In this document: one piece after another, positions 1 through 5,857 of the stretch | Position numbering within the stretch: the first letter of the stretch is position 1 | Layout: every line of letters starts with the position of its first letter | Assembly: GCA_016926455.1 (NCBI GenBank) | Contig: JAFGOO010000066.1 | Location: 1-7,361 of the forward strand | Length of the DNA: 7,361 bases | Direction of reading: 5' to 3' | Source: Methanosarcinaceae archaeon | GTDB lineage: Archaea; Halobacteriota; Methanosarcinia; Methanosarcinales; Methanosarcinaceae | The notes under the pieces: generated by a model | The model's input: the letters and a program-made list of their open reading frames with translations, nothing else | Databases searched by the model: none | Told to the model about the DNA's origin: nothing | Position numbers and translations under genes: made by a program

Positions 1-2318
1 GTAGTGTTATCGAAAACATTGGAGTAAGATTCATTAATCAACCAAATTGAACTGTTTGATCCAATAGTAGTATTATAGAAACCATTGTTATTAGCCCCAG
101 TGCTCAAATAAAATGGATAAAAACCATTTACTGTATTGCCTGAAATTGAATTATTATTGACATTTTGAGTAAGAATAATTCCAAATGCAGATTCTGGATT
201 TGGATTAATAGTGTTATAATATATAACATTATTATTCGTAGTTACCCAAATTCCCACACTGTAAACATTATTATTCACAGTGTTATTGCATATATAATTG
301 TCAGAAGAATAAAGTGCAATTCCACATTCCGTATTAGTAATAGTAAACCCATCTATAGTAGATTCAGAAGCATTAACTTCAATACCACAAGAAACTCCAC
401 CACCGTCTATGACTGGTTGCCCTTCTCCTATTAAATAAAGACTTTTATTTAATACAACATTTTCATTGTATGTACCGCTATTGACAATAATAGTATCACC
501 AGGTAATACAGATACGTCATTTATCGCCGCCTGAATAGAAGTATAATCATCTTCAAGGTTAGGGCCTACGGTATACGTAGCTGCCTCTTCAATTGTTTTT
601 TCAACATAGAGATAGTATCTAAGAGTATCATTGTCAGCTACTTTAAATGACAAACCTTCTGCAATTTCCTGTTCAGAGTCTCTTGTTAAAGTGAATGATT
701 CATCGTTTGTAAATGAAAGTGAATTAGAATCAATAGAATTTACTTCAAGCTGACCGAATTGATCGCTACTATTAATCTCAAGTACATCTTCAAAATCAAT
801 CAGCCACATGCCGTCAATTACTGTAATGTTTTCTGACCGATTTACATCGGTAATGTTTGCTATGAAAACAACAACATCATCTTCATTTCCAACATCTTTA
901 TCATATACCCAGGTGACGCCATCGGGGTTGGAAGAGATATCGATAACTTCATCTTCAATATATACTCCGTCCTTACTCAATTCCAGCACTACACTGTTTC
1001 CATCAATATCAATCTCTTTTGCTTCAAGTGCATAACCGTTTAATAATTCAAGAGGTTGGCCTGTATTCAGTACAAAATTCTCATCACTGTCCACAAGCAA
1101 TTTCGCAAGTTTGTCTGGTGTATTGTCTTTTAGTGGAACATACTTTTCAGCAAACAATCCAAGTATATTGTACTGACCTTCAATGTTTGGGCTTGAGTAT
1201 TCTACTTTTTGAATTGTAGTTGTGTAAACAAGATCATCCTCTTCGATTGTTCGATCATTCAAACTCAGAATCGTCAATTCTTCAGTTGCGATGTTCTCAT
1301 TCATATCGTAAATAAAGCCAGAAAAGGATGAGGCATCCCAATATCCTGCTACGTCTTCATAAACTGTTCCACGTATTTCATAGGTTCCAAGCTCAGTATA
1401 TTCTTTCATTAAATAGAACCTAACATTATCATCATCAGCTACATTAAATGACAGACCTTCTGCGATTTGCTGTTCAGAGTCTTTTGTTAAAGTGATTGCT
1501 GAATCTTCGTTTGTAAATGTAAGCGAATTAGAACCAATATTTACATCAAGTTTACCGAATTGATCACCACTATTAATTTCAAGTACATCTTCAAAATCAA
1601 TAAGCCACATGCCTTTAACTAAAATAAGGTGGTCTGTCTCACCATCAAATACATCGGTAATGTTTACTATGAAGACTAAAACATCATCTTCATTTGCAAC
1701 ATCGTTTCTATTATATTCCCATATGATACCATCAGTACCTGATACATCAATAAGTTTATCTTTAAGGTATTCTCCATCCTTGCTAAATTCTATCCGTGCT
1801 TTATTACCTTCGACCTGTTTTACACTAAGTGCATAGCCGTTTGTGAGTTCCATTGAAGTCCCATTTCTTATTGCGTATTTGTCATCATTGTCTACGAGCA
1901 ATTTAGCAAGTTTGTTTGGAGTATTTTCTTTTAATGGAACGTATTTCTCACCAAAGAATCCAATTATATTATACGTACCAGGAATGTTTAGGCTATTGTA
2001 TTCTACTTTTTTAATTGTAGTTGTATAAACAAGCCCATCCTTTTCGATTGTTCTTCCATTTACATAATATCCACCGTAGATTTTCAGACTTTCAGTTGTA
2101 AGACTATCATCAATATCATAATAGAATCCTGAAAAATTTAATGCATTCATTTCAATGAAATCAGTATCTACATTACCTATTATAGCAGCTAAATCTGGAC
2201 CATTATAAACAGGTCCTCTGATTTCAACTATATCCGTATTATTTGCAGTGTATGAAGTTGCAATTCCCATAAGTGCAATTAGGATACCAATGATTAAGAA
2301 CATATTTTTAGTTTTCAC
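1..2318 (-). CDS. Large secreted S-layer-domain protein with C-terminal beta-helix (partial, runs off left edge)
   Basis: Reading the minus strand from a GTG at 2318-2316 gives 772 codons with no stop up to the left edge, so the C-terminus is missing. GGAGGTG (2324-2330) lies 5 nt before the GTG; an internal ATG at codon 6 has no such site. Residues 1-23 form a signal peptide (KTKN, then a hydrophobic run MFLIIGILIALMGIA). Residues ~30-308 and ~311-573 are two copies of the Methanosarcina S-layer domain (DUF1608/PF07752 type), each with EIRG(P/T)VY at the start, F-S-G-F-x-Y-D, a Y-TTT-x-KVEY strand, MWLIDFEDVLEIN and a closing AEGLSF-VAD-D--R-YL. Residues ~580-772 are an Asn-rich parallel beta-helix (NosD/PbH1-like) opening with YTSIQAAINDV, with NNN ladders at 682, 695, 721 and 743. 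Inferred role: cell envelope protein, perhaps an adhesin or S-layer accessory. The identity of the domains is confident; the biological role and the C-terminal anchor are unknown. Confidence 0.88.
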   Translation of the reverse strand, partial: MKTKNMFLIIGILIALMGIATSYTANNTDIVEIRGPVYNGPDLAAIIGNVDTDFIEMNALNFSGFYYDIDDSLTTESLKIYGGYYVNGRTIEKDGLVYTTTIKKVEYNSLNIPGTYNIIGFFGEKYVPLKENTPNKLAKLLVDNDDKYAIRNGTSMELTNGYALSVKQVEGNKARIEFSKDGEYLKDKLIDVSGTDGIIWEYNRNDVANEDDVLVFIVNITDVFDGETDHLILVKGMWLIDFEDVLEINSGDQFGKLDVNIGSNSLTFTNEDSAITLTKDSEQQIAEGLSFNVADDDNVRFYLMKEYTELGTYEIRGTVYEDVAGYWDASSFSGFIYDMNENIATEELTILSLNDRTIEEDDLVYTTTIQKVEYSSPNIEGQYNILGLFAEKYVPLKDNTPDKLAKLLVDSDENFVLNTGQPLELLNGYALEAKEIDIDGNSVVLELSKDGVYIEDEVIDISSNPDGVTWVYDKDVGNEDDVVVFIANITDVNRSENITVIDGMWLIDFEDVLEINSSDQFGQLEVNSIDSNSLSFTNDESFTLTRDSEQEIAEGLSFKVADNDTLRYYLYVEKTIEEAATYTVGPNLEDDYTSIQAAINDVSVLPGDTIIVNSGTYNENVVLNKSLYLIGEGQPVIDGGGVSCGIEVNASESTIDGFTITNTECGIALYSSDNYICNNTVNNNVYSVGIWVTTNNNVIYYNTINPNPESAFGIILTQNVNNNSISGNTVNGFYPFYLSTGANNNGFYNTTIGSNSSIWLINESYSNVFDNT
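619..2030 (-). repeat. Tandem intragenic duplication (801-nt spacing) encoding the two S-layer domains
   Basis: Matching blocks in the two S-layer domains are always exactly 801 nt (267 codons) apart: 645 and 1446, 781 and 1582, 1105 and 1906, 1201 and 2002. The block at 781-820 matches 1582-1621 at 36 of 40 positions by eye. The register is therefore indel-free over roughly 600 nt. The N-terminal part of domain 1 has extra residues (about 44-60, and a YYVNG insertion) that domain 2 lacks. Two DUF1608 domains are the usual arrangement in this family, so the duplication itself may be old, with nucleotide similarity kept by constraint or gene conversion. Confidence 0.8.
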
Positions 2319-2323
2319 AGAAA

Positions 2324-2330
2324 CACCTCC
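2324..2330 (-). promoter_or_regulatory. Shine-Dalgarno site of the S-layer-domain gene
   Basis: GGAGGTG on the minus strand, complementary to the archaeal 16S 3' end, 5 nt before the GTG start. It decides the start codon. Confidence 0.8.
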
Positions 2331-2374
2331 AAGAACAATTTTTTCCATAAAAATGGACAATACATTCTGAAAAT

Positions 2375-2397
2375 ATGATATAATTTATTAATAAATT
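2375..2397 (-). promoter_or_regulatory. Possible TATA box and palindrome upstream of the S-layer-domain gene
   Basis: On the minus strand AAATTATATCAT (2375-2386) resembles an archaeal BRE/TATA element about 60 nt before the GTG, which would put the transcript start near 2353 and leave a leader of about 35 nt. A 16-bp perfect palindrome, AATTTATTAATAAATT (2382-2397), overlaps its upstream edge. The surroundings are very AT-rich, so the TATA call is tentative. Confidence 0.35.
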
Positions 2398-2731
2398 CAA
2401 AGCAACGCTTATTCTGTCTATTAATTTCTTACTTGAAACTATAGACATAGTATACCCCCATATAATGTAAAATCGTATTATATGTATACTTATTCAGGTG
2501 AACACCCACATTTAACCCTATAATCTTTATGCTATTCTCAGCAATAAATCTAACGAATGTCCTCAACATTGAGCTAGTTAAGTACGGAACAAATATTACA
2601 AATAATATTATGGATTTTTAACTTATCATGGCCATACTTTGCGAAAAAGAGTATTCAAATCATTCCATATTATGAAAATAAGTCCAAAACATAAGGTATT
2701 TAACTATAATCTATACACAGCGACTTAACTA

Positions 2732-2743
2732 ATTATGCATAAT
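2732..2743. repeat. 12-bp perfect palindrome ATTATGCATAAT
   Basis: A perfect dyad about 170 nt upstream of the nikK start and about 105 nt upstream of its candidate TATA box. It is self-complementary over all 12 bases. It could be an operator for a dimeric regulator, but one copy in AT-rich DNA is weak evidence. Confidence 0.3.
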
Positions 2744-2840
2744 AAGGTAATAAGTTTAGTTTAAAACTATAATCAGAATCTTCTATAATTAATGACTACT
2801 CCAAAATAGCAGCAAAAACAAAGGACGACTATTTTTTAGC

Positions 2841-2854
2841 AAAAACTTTAATAA
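2841..2854 (+). promoter_or_regulatory. Candidate BRE/TATA promoter of the nik operon
   Basis: A purine-rich AAAAA stretch followed by CTTTAATAA (TATA-like TTTAATAA at 2847-2854). Archaeal initiation about 25 nt downstream would start the RNA near 2875-2880. That leaves a leader of about 35 nt with the ribosome site at 2898-2904, and it excludes a translation start at 2868. Only the position and base composition support it. Confidence 0.4.
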
Positions 2855-2897
2855 TAGTAACACATGATTGTATTTATCTTTCAGAAATGTAGTTGTC

Positions 2898-2904
2898 AGA
2901 GGAG
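2898..2904 (+). promoter_or_regulatory. Shine-Dalgarno site deciding the nikK TTG start
   Basis: AGAGGAG, 8 nt before the TTG at 2913. No ATG or GTG is suitably placed: the first in-frame ATG (2973) lies at the end of the signal-peptide hydrophobic core. Confidence 0.6.
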
Positions 2905-2912
2905 TTGTAATT

Positions 2913-3878
2913 TTGAAAAAAAAATTATTTACGTTTGTTTTACTTAATGGACTTATTTTATGTTCTATAAGTATGGCAAGTGCCCATTTCACGATGGTTT
3001 TTCCTAGTGATAGTGCGGATACCGTATGGGATGTGACACCTGAAGATTATATAGCAGAGCTTGGCGATACTAAGACAATATATCTGATCTGGGGACATCC
3101 TTATGAGCATATATTATTTGATATGGGGTCTATACCTGAAGTGTCTGTTGTGAAGCCAGATGGTACGCTTGAGCAATTGTCAGTGGAAAAAACCACTGTT
3201 GAAGGACAGGATGAGGATGGAAATGCCGGAACGTTCGTGGCTTACAAGACCTCGTTCACTGTCGACCAGATGGGAGATTCGGTTGTCGCTGTTAAATATC
3301 ACGACTCTGAGGAAGAGTTGGTAGACTACACCAAAGCGGTCATCCACTGTGGTGAAGAGATGTGGATTGGCTGGGATGCAGAGGTTGGACAGGAAACCGA
3401 GATACTTCCATACATGCGACCATATGGTATGGAAGAAGGATTTGTATTTTCCGGACAGGCAAAATATGATGGTGAAATTCTTGCAGGTGCTCCTGTAGAG
3501 GTTGAAATATACCACACATTGGATGCGGGTATTGAGATTGTAGAAGCCGCAGAGGAAATGTTCCCATATGATGCGCCTATGGTGTTTACGAGGCTTACCA
3601 AGTCCAATGCGGATGGAGAGTTTATGTATACACTTGATGAACCCGGAATATGGTTTGTTGGGGCTACAATGGAACCGGAGACAGGATCCGCCGTAAGAGG
3701 TGTGTTCATGATACCGGTGCTTGAGTCGTTTCCAGCAGTTGAACAGTCCTCCCCATCCGCAGAACTCCAGCAAGCAACAGAAAAACCTGCTTCATCAGCA
3801 AGTGCGCCAGGTTTTGAGGCAATTCTTGCAATAACTGGAATTCTTGCAGCACTCTTTGTTACATCAAGGAGAAAATAA
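2913..3878 (+). CDS. nikK: NikK: surface-anchored DUF4198-type accessory protein of nickel ECF transporter
   Basis: Extracytoplasmic accessory protein of the NikKMLQO nickel uptake system, thought to capture or deliver metal to NikM. The chosen start is TTG 2913, because AGAGGAG (2898-2904) lies 8 nt upstream and the protein then begins M-KKK-hydrophobic, a normal signal peptide; 321 aa result. The in-frame TTG at 2868 adds 15 residues, lacks an RBS and probably precedes the transcript start. The signal peptide ends ASA (22-24), so the mature protein starts His25-Phe. The body is DUF4198-like: IWGHPYEH (His62, His66), then GWDAEVGQETEILP and RPYGMEEGFVFSGQ, typical of the family. A Ser/Ala/Glu-rich linker leads to PGF (299-301), a short hydrophobic helix and RRK at the C-terminus. 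This is a PGF-CTERM signal, implying archaeosortase processing and lipid anchoring. First gene of the operon; 114 nt and a hairpin separate it from nikM. The family is secure; the direct metal-binding role is inferred. Confidence 0.85.
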   Translation: MKKKLFTFVLLNGLILCSISMASAHFTMVFPSDSADTVWDVTPEDYIAELGDTKTIYLIWGHPYEHILFDMGSIPEVSVVKPDGTLEQLSVEKTTVEGQDEDGNAGTFVAYKTSFTVDQMGDSVVAVKYHDSEEELVDYTKAVIHCGEEMWIGWDAEVGQETEILPYMRPYGMEEGFVFSGQAKYDGEILAGAPVEVEIYHTLDAGIEIVEAAEEMFPYDAPMVFTRLTKSNADGEFMYTLDEPGIWFVGATMEPETGSAVRGVFMIPVLESFPAVEQSSPSAELQQATEKPASSASAPGFEAILAITGILAALFVTSRRK

Positions 3879-3896
3879 GAATTTTAAGCTGGAATC

Positions 3897-3932
3897 GGGA
3901 GGGTTTACCTCCCCTTCTCAGTATATTTTTGT
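3897..3932 (+). terminator. GC-rich hairpin plus T-run between nikK and nikM (terminator or attenuator)
   Basis: GGGAGG (3897-3902) and CCTCCC (3908-3913) form a perfect 6-bp GC stem with a GTTTA loop, 18 nt after the nikK stop. A T-rich stretch TATATTTTTG follows at 3922-3931. In an otherwise AT-rich operon this stands out. Partial termination or RNA processing here would make nikK transcript more abundant than the downstream genes. It might instead stabilise a nikK mRNA 3' end. Confidence 0.5.
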
Positions 3933-3977
3933 TGTAAAGTTATGATGGGTCGTTAATTTGTTAAGTGCATTCTAAAA

Positions 3978-3984
3978 AAGGAGG
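3978..3984 (+). promoter_or_regulatory. Strong Shine-Dalgarno site of nikM
   Basis: AAGGAGG, 8 nt before the GTG at 3993. It fixes the start so that His is residue 2, which matters because Met1-His2 is the metal site of this family. Confidence 0.8.
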
Positions 3985-3992
3985 ATTAAACG

Positions 3993-4613
3993 GTGCACAT
4001 ATCAGATGGAGTTTTATCATCTTCTGTCATAATAGTTGGTTTTGTCATAACACTGGTATTGCTTATGATAACGCTGAGGTGTAGCATGAAGCAGAGTGAT
4101 GTGAAAGAGCAAATACCAAAGCTTTCTGTGATGGCAGGAGCCTTTTTTGTAGCTTCCCTGATTCATATACCGGTTCCGCCCACCTCTGTTCATCTGATAC
4201 TAAATGGACTGATGGGTGTAGTTTTGGGAGTACTTTCATATCCCGCAATATTTATAGGTCTCACCCTGCAGGCAGTTTTATTCCAGCATGGTGGCTTCAC
4301 GACCATCGGCATAAACACTATGAATATGGGGATTCCCGCATTGCTTGCTTATGGTATTTTCAAGATTGGATATCAAAAAGGCATTCCTCTTGTATTAATT
4401 GGAGCTATTTCGGGCGGTCTTGCAGTGTTCATTAGTGTGATTTTTTTGGCAATGTCCCTTATAACTACTGGTGAGGAATTTATTGATATTGCTAGACTTA
4501 TTGCAATAACCCATGTGCCGATTGTGATAATTGAAGCAATTGTAACCGGATCAGTGGTTGCTTTTCTTGCGAAAGTCAAACCAGAATTGTTACCTATTGA
4601 TATGGAGAGATAA
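3993..4613 (+). CDS. nikM: NikM: nickel-binding S-component of ECF transporter
   Basis: Integral membrane substrate-specificity component (CbiM/NikM family) that binds Ni(II) at its extracytoplasmic N-terminus and hands it through the ECF complex. 206 aa from a GTG start, normal for a NikM without fused NikN. The N-terminus reads M-H-I-S-D-G, the family signature; His2, with the N-terminal amine, and His67 (in PPTSVHLILNG) match the known ligands of this family. The SDG form resembles NikM more than the MEG of cobalt-type CbiM. Residues 93-113, QAVLFQHGG then TTIGINTMNMG, are the second conserved block. Hydrophobic segments lie near 10-29, 46-59, 69-81, 84-98, 112-124, 131-153 and 167-195. 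It ends 3 nt before nikL. The metal assignment (nickel, not cobalt) rests on the signature and the K/L neighbours, not on a direct test. Confidence 0.92.
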   Translation: MHISDGVLSSSVIIVGFVITLVLLMITLRCSMKQSDVKEQIPKLSVMAGAFFVASLIHIPVPPTSVHLILNGLMGVVLGVLSYPAIFIGLTLQAVLFQHGGFTTIGINTMNMGIPALLAYGIFKIGYQKGIPLVLIGAISGGLAVFISVIFLAMSLITTGEEFIDIARLIAITHVPIVIIEAIVTGSVVAFLAKVKPELLPIDMER

Positions 4614-4616
4614 AAA

Positions 4617-5069
4617 ATGAGGATAAGTAAAACTTTGAACTTTATGCTACTGGTTTTAGTTCTCTGCACCACACTGATGCCGGTAGCATCCGCACACAGG
4701 GTGTACCTACTGGAACAGATAAATGAAGTACAGATAAAATCATGGTATGGTGGTGGAACCGCCATGGCAGATGCGGATGTGGAGATCTACTCTATAAAAG
4801 ATGGGCAGGAAGAACTGTATCTTGAGGGCAAGACCGATTCGGAAGGAATGTTCTATTTCACACCAAAATTGGGGGTTTCCAAGTACAGGGCAGTGGTATC
4901 TGCAACAGGACATAGTACTGATAAGGTGATTGATTTTGCAGGAGGAATGCAGCAGGAAGAAGCTGAGCTCCCACTTGCGATGAGAATATTTGCAGGGTTT
5001 GGATATTTGATCGGTCTGGCTGGTATAGCAATGTATTTAGCAGCACGAAAATTGAAAAACGAACATTAA
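4617..5069 (+). CDS. nikL: NikL: small extracytoplasmic accessory protein of nickel ECF transporter
   Basis: 150-aa accessory component of NikKMLQO systems, taking the place of NikN. Residues 1-26 form a signal peptide ending VASA, so the mature protein would begin His27-Arg-Val-Tyr. The exposed domain contains EQINEVQIKSWYGGGTAMADADVEIYS and then TDSEGMFYFTP, a small beta-sandwich pattern like carboxypeptidase-regulatory or Ig-like domains and typical of NikL. One membrane helix (about 122-141) and a basic tail RKLKNEH follow. So it is anchored by its C-terminus with the domain outside, next to NikM. The start is the ATG at 4617, with GGAGAG (4604-4609) inside the end of nikM and only 3 nt between the genes, suggesting translational coupling. 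Family assignment is good; the mechanism is inferred. Confidence 0.82.
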   Translation: MRISKTLNFMLLVLVLCTTLMPVASAHRVYLLEQINEVQIKSWYGGGTAMADADVEIYSIKDGQEELYLEGKTDSEGMFYFTPKLGVSKYRAVVSATGHSTDKVIDFAGGMQQEEAELPLAMRIFAGFGYLIGLAGIAMYLAARKLKNEH

Positions 5070-5095
5070 AATAATTAAAGTGGAAATGTGACATC

Positions 5096-5857
5096 ATGGA
5101 GTATCCTGAGATTGATAGATATGCATCACTTAAATCTCCAATACATCAATTCGATCCGAGAGCAAAAATAATTAGTTTTTCCATTCTTATTTTTTTTGTT
5201 GTGTTTGTAAATGAGCTTGATATTGCTGTTATTAACCTTTTTTTTTCATTTATCCTTATTTTTATCTCAAAACTCCCTATCAAGTTCGTGCTTAACCGAA
5301 TAAAATGGGTACTTTTATTTGTTCTTCCCTTCCTCATTATTATGCCTTTTACTGCAGGAGGGTCTGAACTGATGACCATCGATGGAATAAAAATGACCTA
5401 TGAAGGGCTTGTACTTGGAATGCTGATTGTTCTAAGGGCTACATCAGCAGTGATGCTTATATTAACGATGCTTGCTACAATGAGGTTTGATACCACGATA
5501 AAGGCACTTTATATGCTGAATGTGCCGGGGTTGCTTATTCAAATGCTGATGTTCACGTACCGTTACATATTTGTTTTTTTAGACGAGTTTCTAAGAATGT
5601 GGAGGGCGATGGGGTCCAAAGGTTTTAAATTAAAGGCAAACATGTACGCACTCTCTATGCTTGGAAATGTGGTTGGAATGTTGATTGTCAAAAGTTACGA
5701 GAGGGCTGACAGGGTATATCAGTCAATGATCTCTAAAGGTTATACGGGAAATCCAAAAACAATGGTAAAGTTCAATATGGTAGCAAAAGATTATGCTATA
5801 GCCTTTCTTTTGATAAGTATTGCAATACTGCCGTATATAAGTAAGGTGGTTTTATGA
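5096..5857 (+). CDS. nikQ: NikQ: transmembrane coupling (T) component of nickel ECF transporter
   Basis: CbiQ/EcfT-family membrane protein, 253 aa, which couples ATP hydrolysis by NikO to movement of NikM. The N-terminus SPIHQFDPRAKI (14-25) is the family's conserved opening. Hydrophobic segments lie near 25-58, 70-86, 104-127, 143-161, 182-198 and 232-248. The two cytoplasmic coupling helices end in the Ala-Arg-Gly-type motifs: W-RAMGSKGF (169-177) and ERADRVYQSMISKGYTG (202-218), both here as S-K-G. It starts 26 nt after nikL with only a weak ribosome site, so translation may depend on its neighbour. Its last codons overlap nikO by 4 nt (ATGA). Confidence 0.9.
   Translation: MEYPEIDRYASLKSPIHQFDPRAKIISFSILIFFVVFVNELDIAVINLFFSFILIFISKLPIKFVLNRIKWVLLFVLPFLIIMPFTAGGSELMTIDGIKMTYEGLVLGMLIVLRATSAVMLILTMLATMRFDTTIKALYMLNVPGLLIQMLMFTYRYIFVFLDEFLRMWRAMGSKGFKLKANMYALSMLGNVVGMLIVKSYERADRVYQSMISKGYTGNPKTMVKFNMVAKDYAIAFLLISIAILPYISKVVL

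Larger units (their letters stand above)
2331..2897. other. Long AT-rich divergent intergenic region without a recognisable gene
   Basis: About 570 nt separate the two divergent genes. I see no credible coding region, tRNA or known riboswitch; the short frames have no RBS or family resemblance. It contains small dyads: AGTATAC (2449-2455) with GTATACT (2484-2490); a 7-bp AT hairpin 2592-2598 / 2603-2609; and a 12-bp palindrome at 2732-2743. The 10-mer AACTATAATC is repeated at 2702-2711 and 2765-2774. Regulatory sites for both flanking genes presumably lie here, but none can be assigned to a known regulator. Confidence 0.6.

Noticed and set aside
165..2028. Plus-strand frames at 165-434, 808-1035, 1019-1219, 1609-1836 and 1843-2028
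   Set aside because: They lie antisense to the continuous minus-strand S-layer/beta-helix frame, have odd Ser/Thr/Ile-rich compositions and no ribosome sites, and the repeated pair (808 and 1609) simply mirrors the domain duplication.
2857..2863. GTAACAC near the nik promoter as a NikR half-site
   Set aside because: No inverted partner is found within a sensible distance, and I cannot recall a reliable archaeal NikR consensus to match it.
2868..2912. Upstream TTG start of nikK at 2868
   Set aside because: It has no ribosome site, puts 15 extra residues before a clean signal peptide, and lies at or before the predicted transcript start. TTG 2913 has AGAGGAG 8 nt upstream.
2331..2912. Cobalamin or other metal riboswitch in the nik leader
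   Set aside because: The likely leader is only about 35 nt and shows no B12-box or other conserved riboswitch core; the longer upstream region has no compact multi-stem structure.
3180..3773. Minus-strand frames of up to 197 residues opposite nikK, and others opposite nikM, nikL, nikQ and nikO
   Set aside because: These are shadows of well-supported plus-strand genes with intact family motifs.
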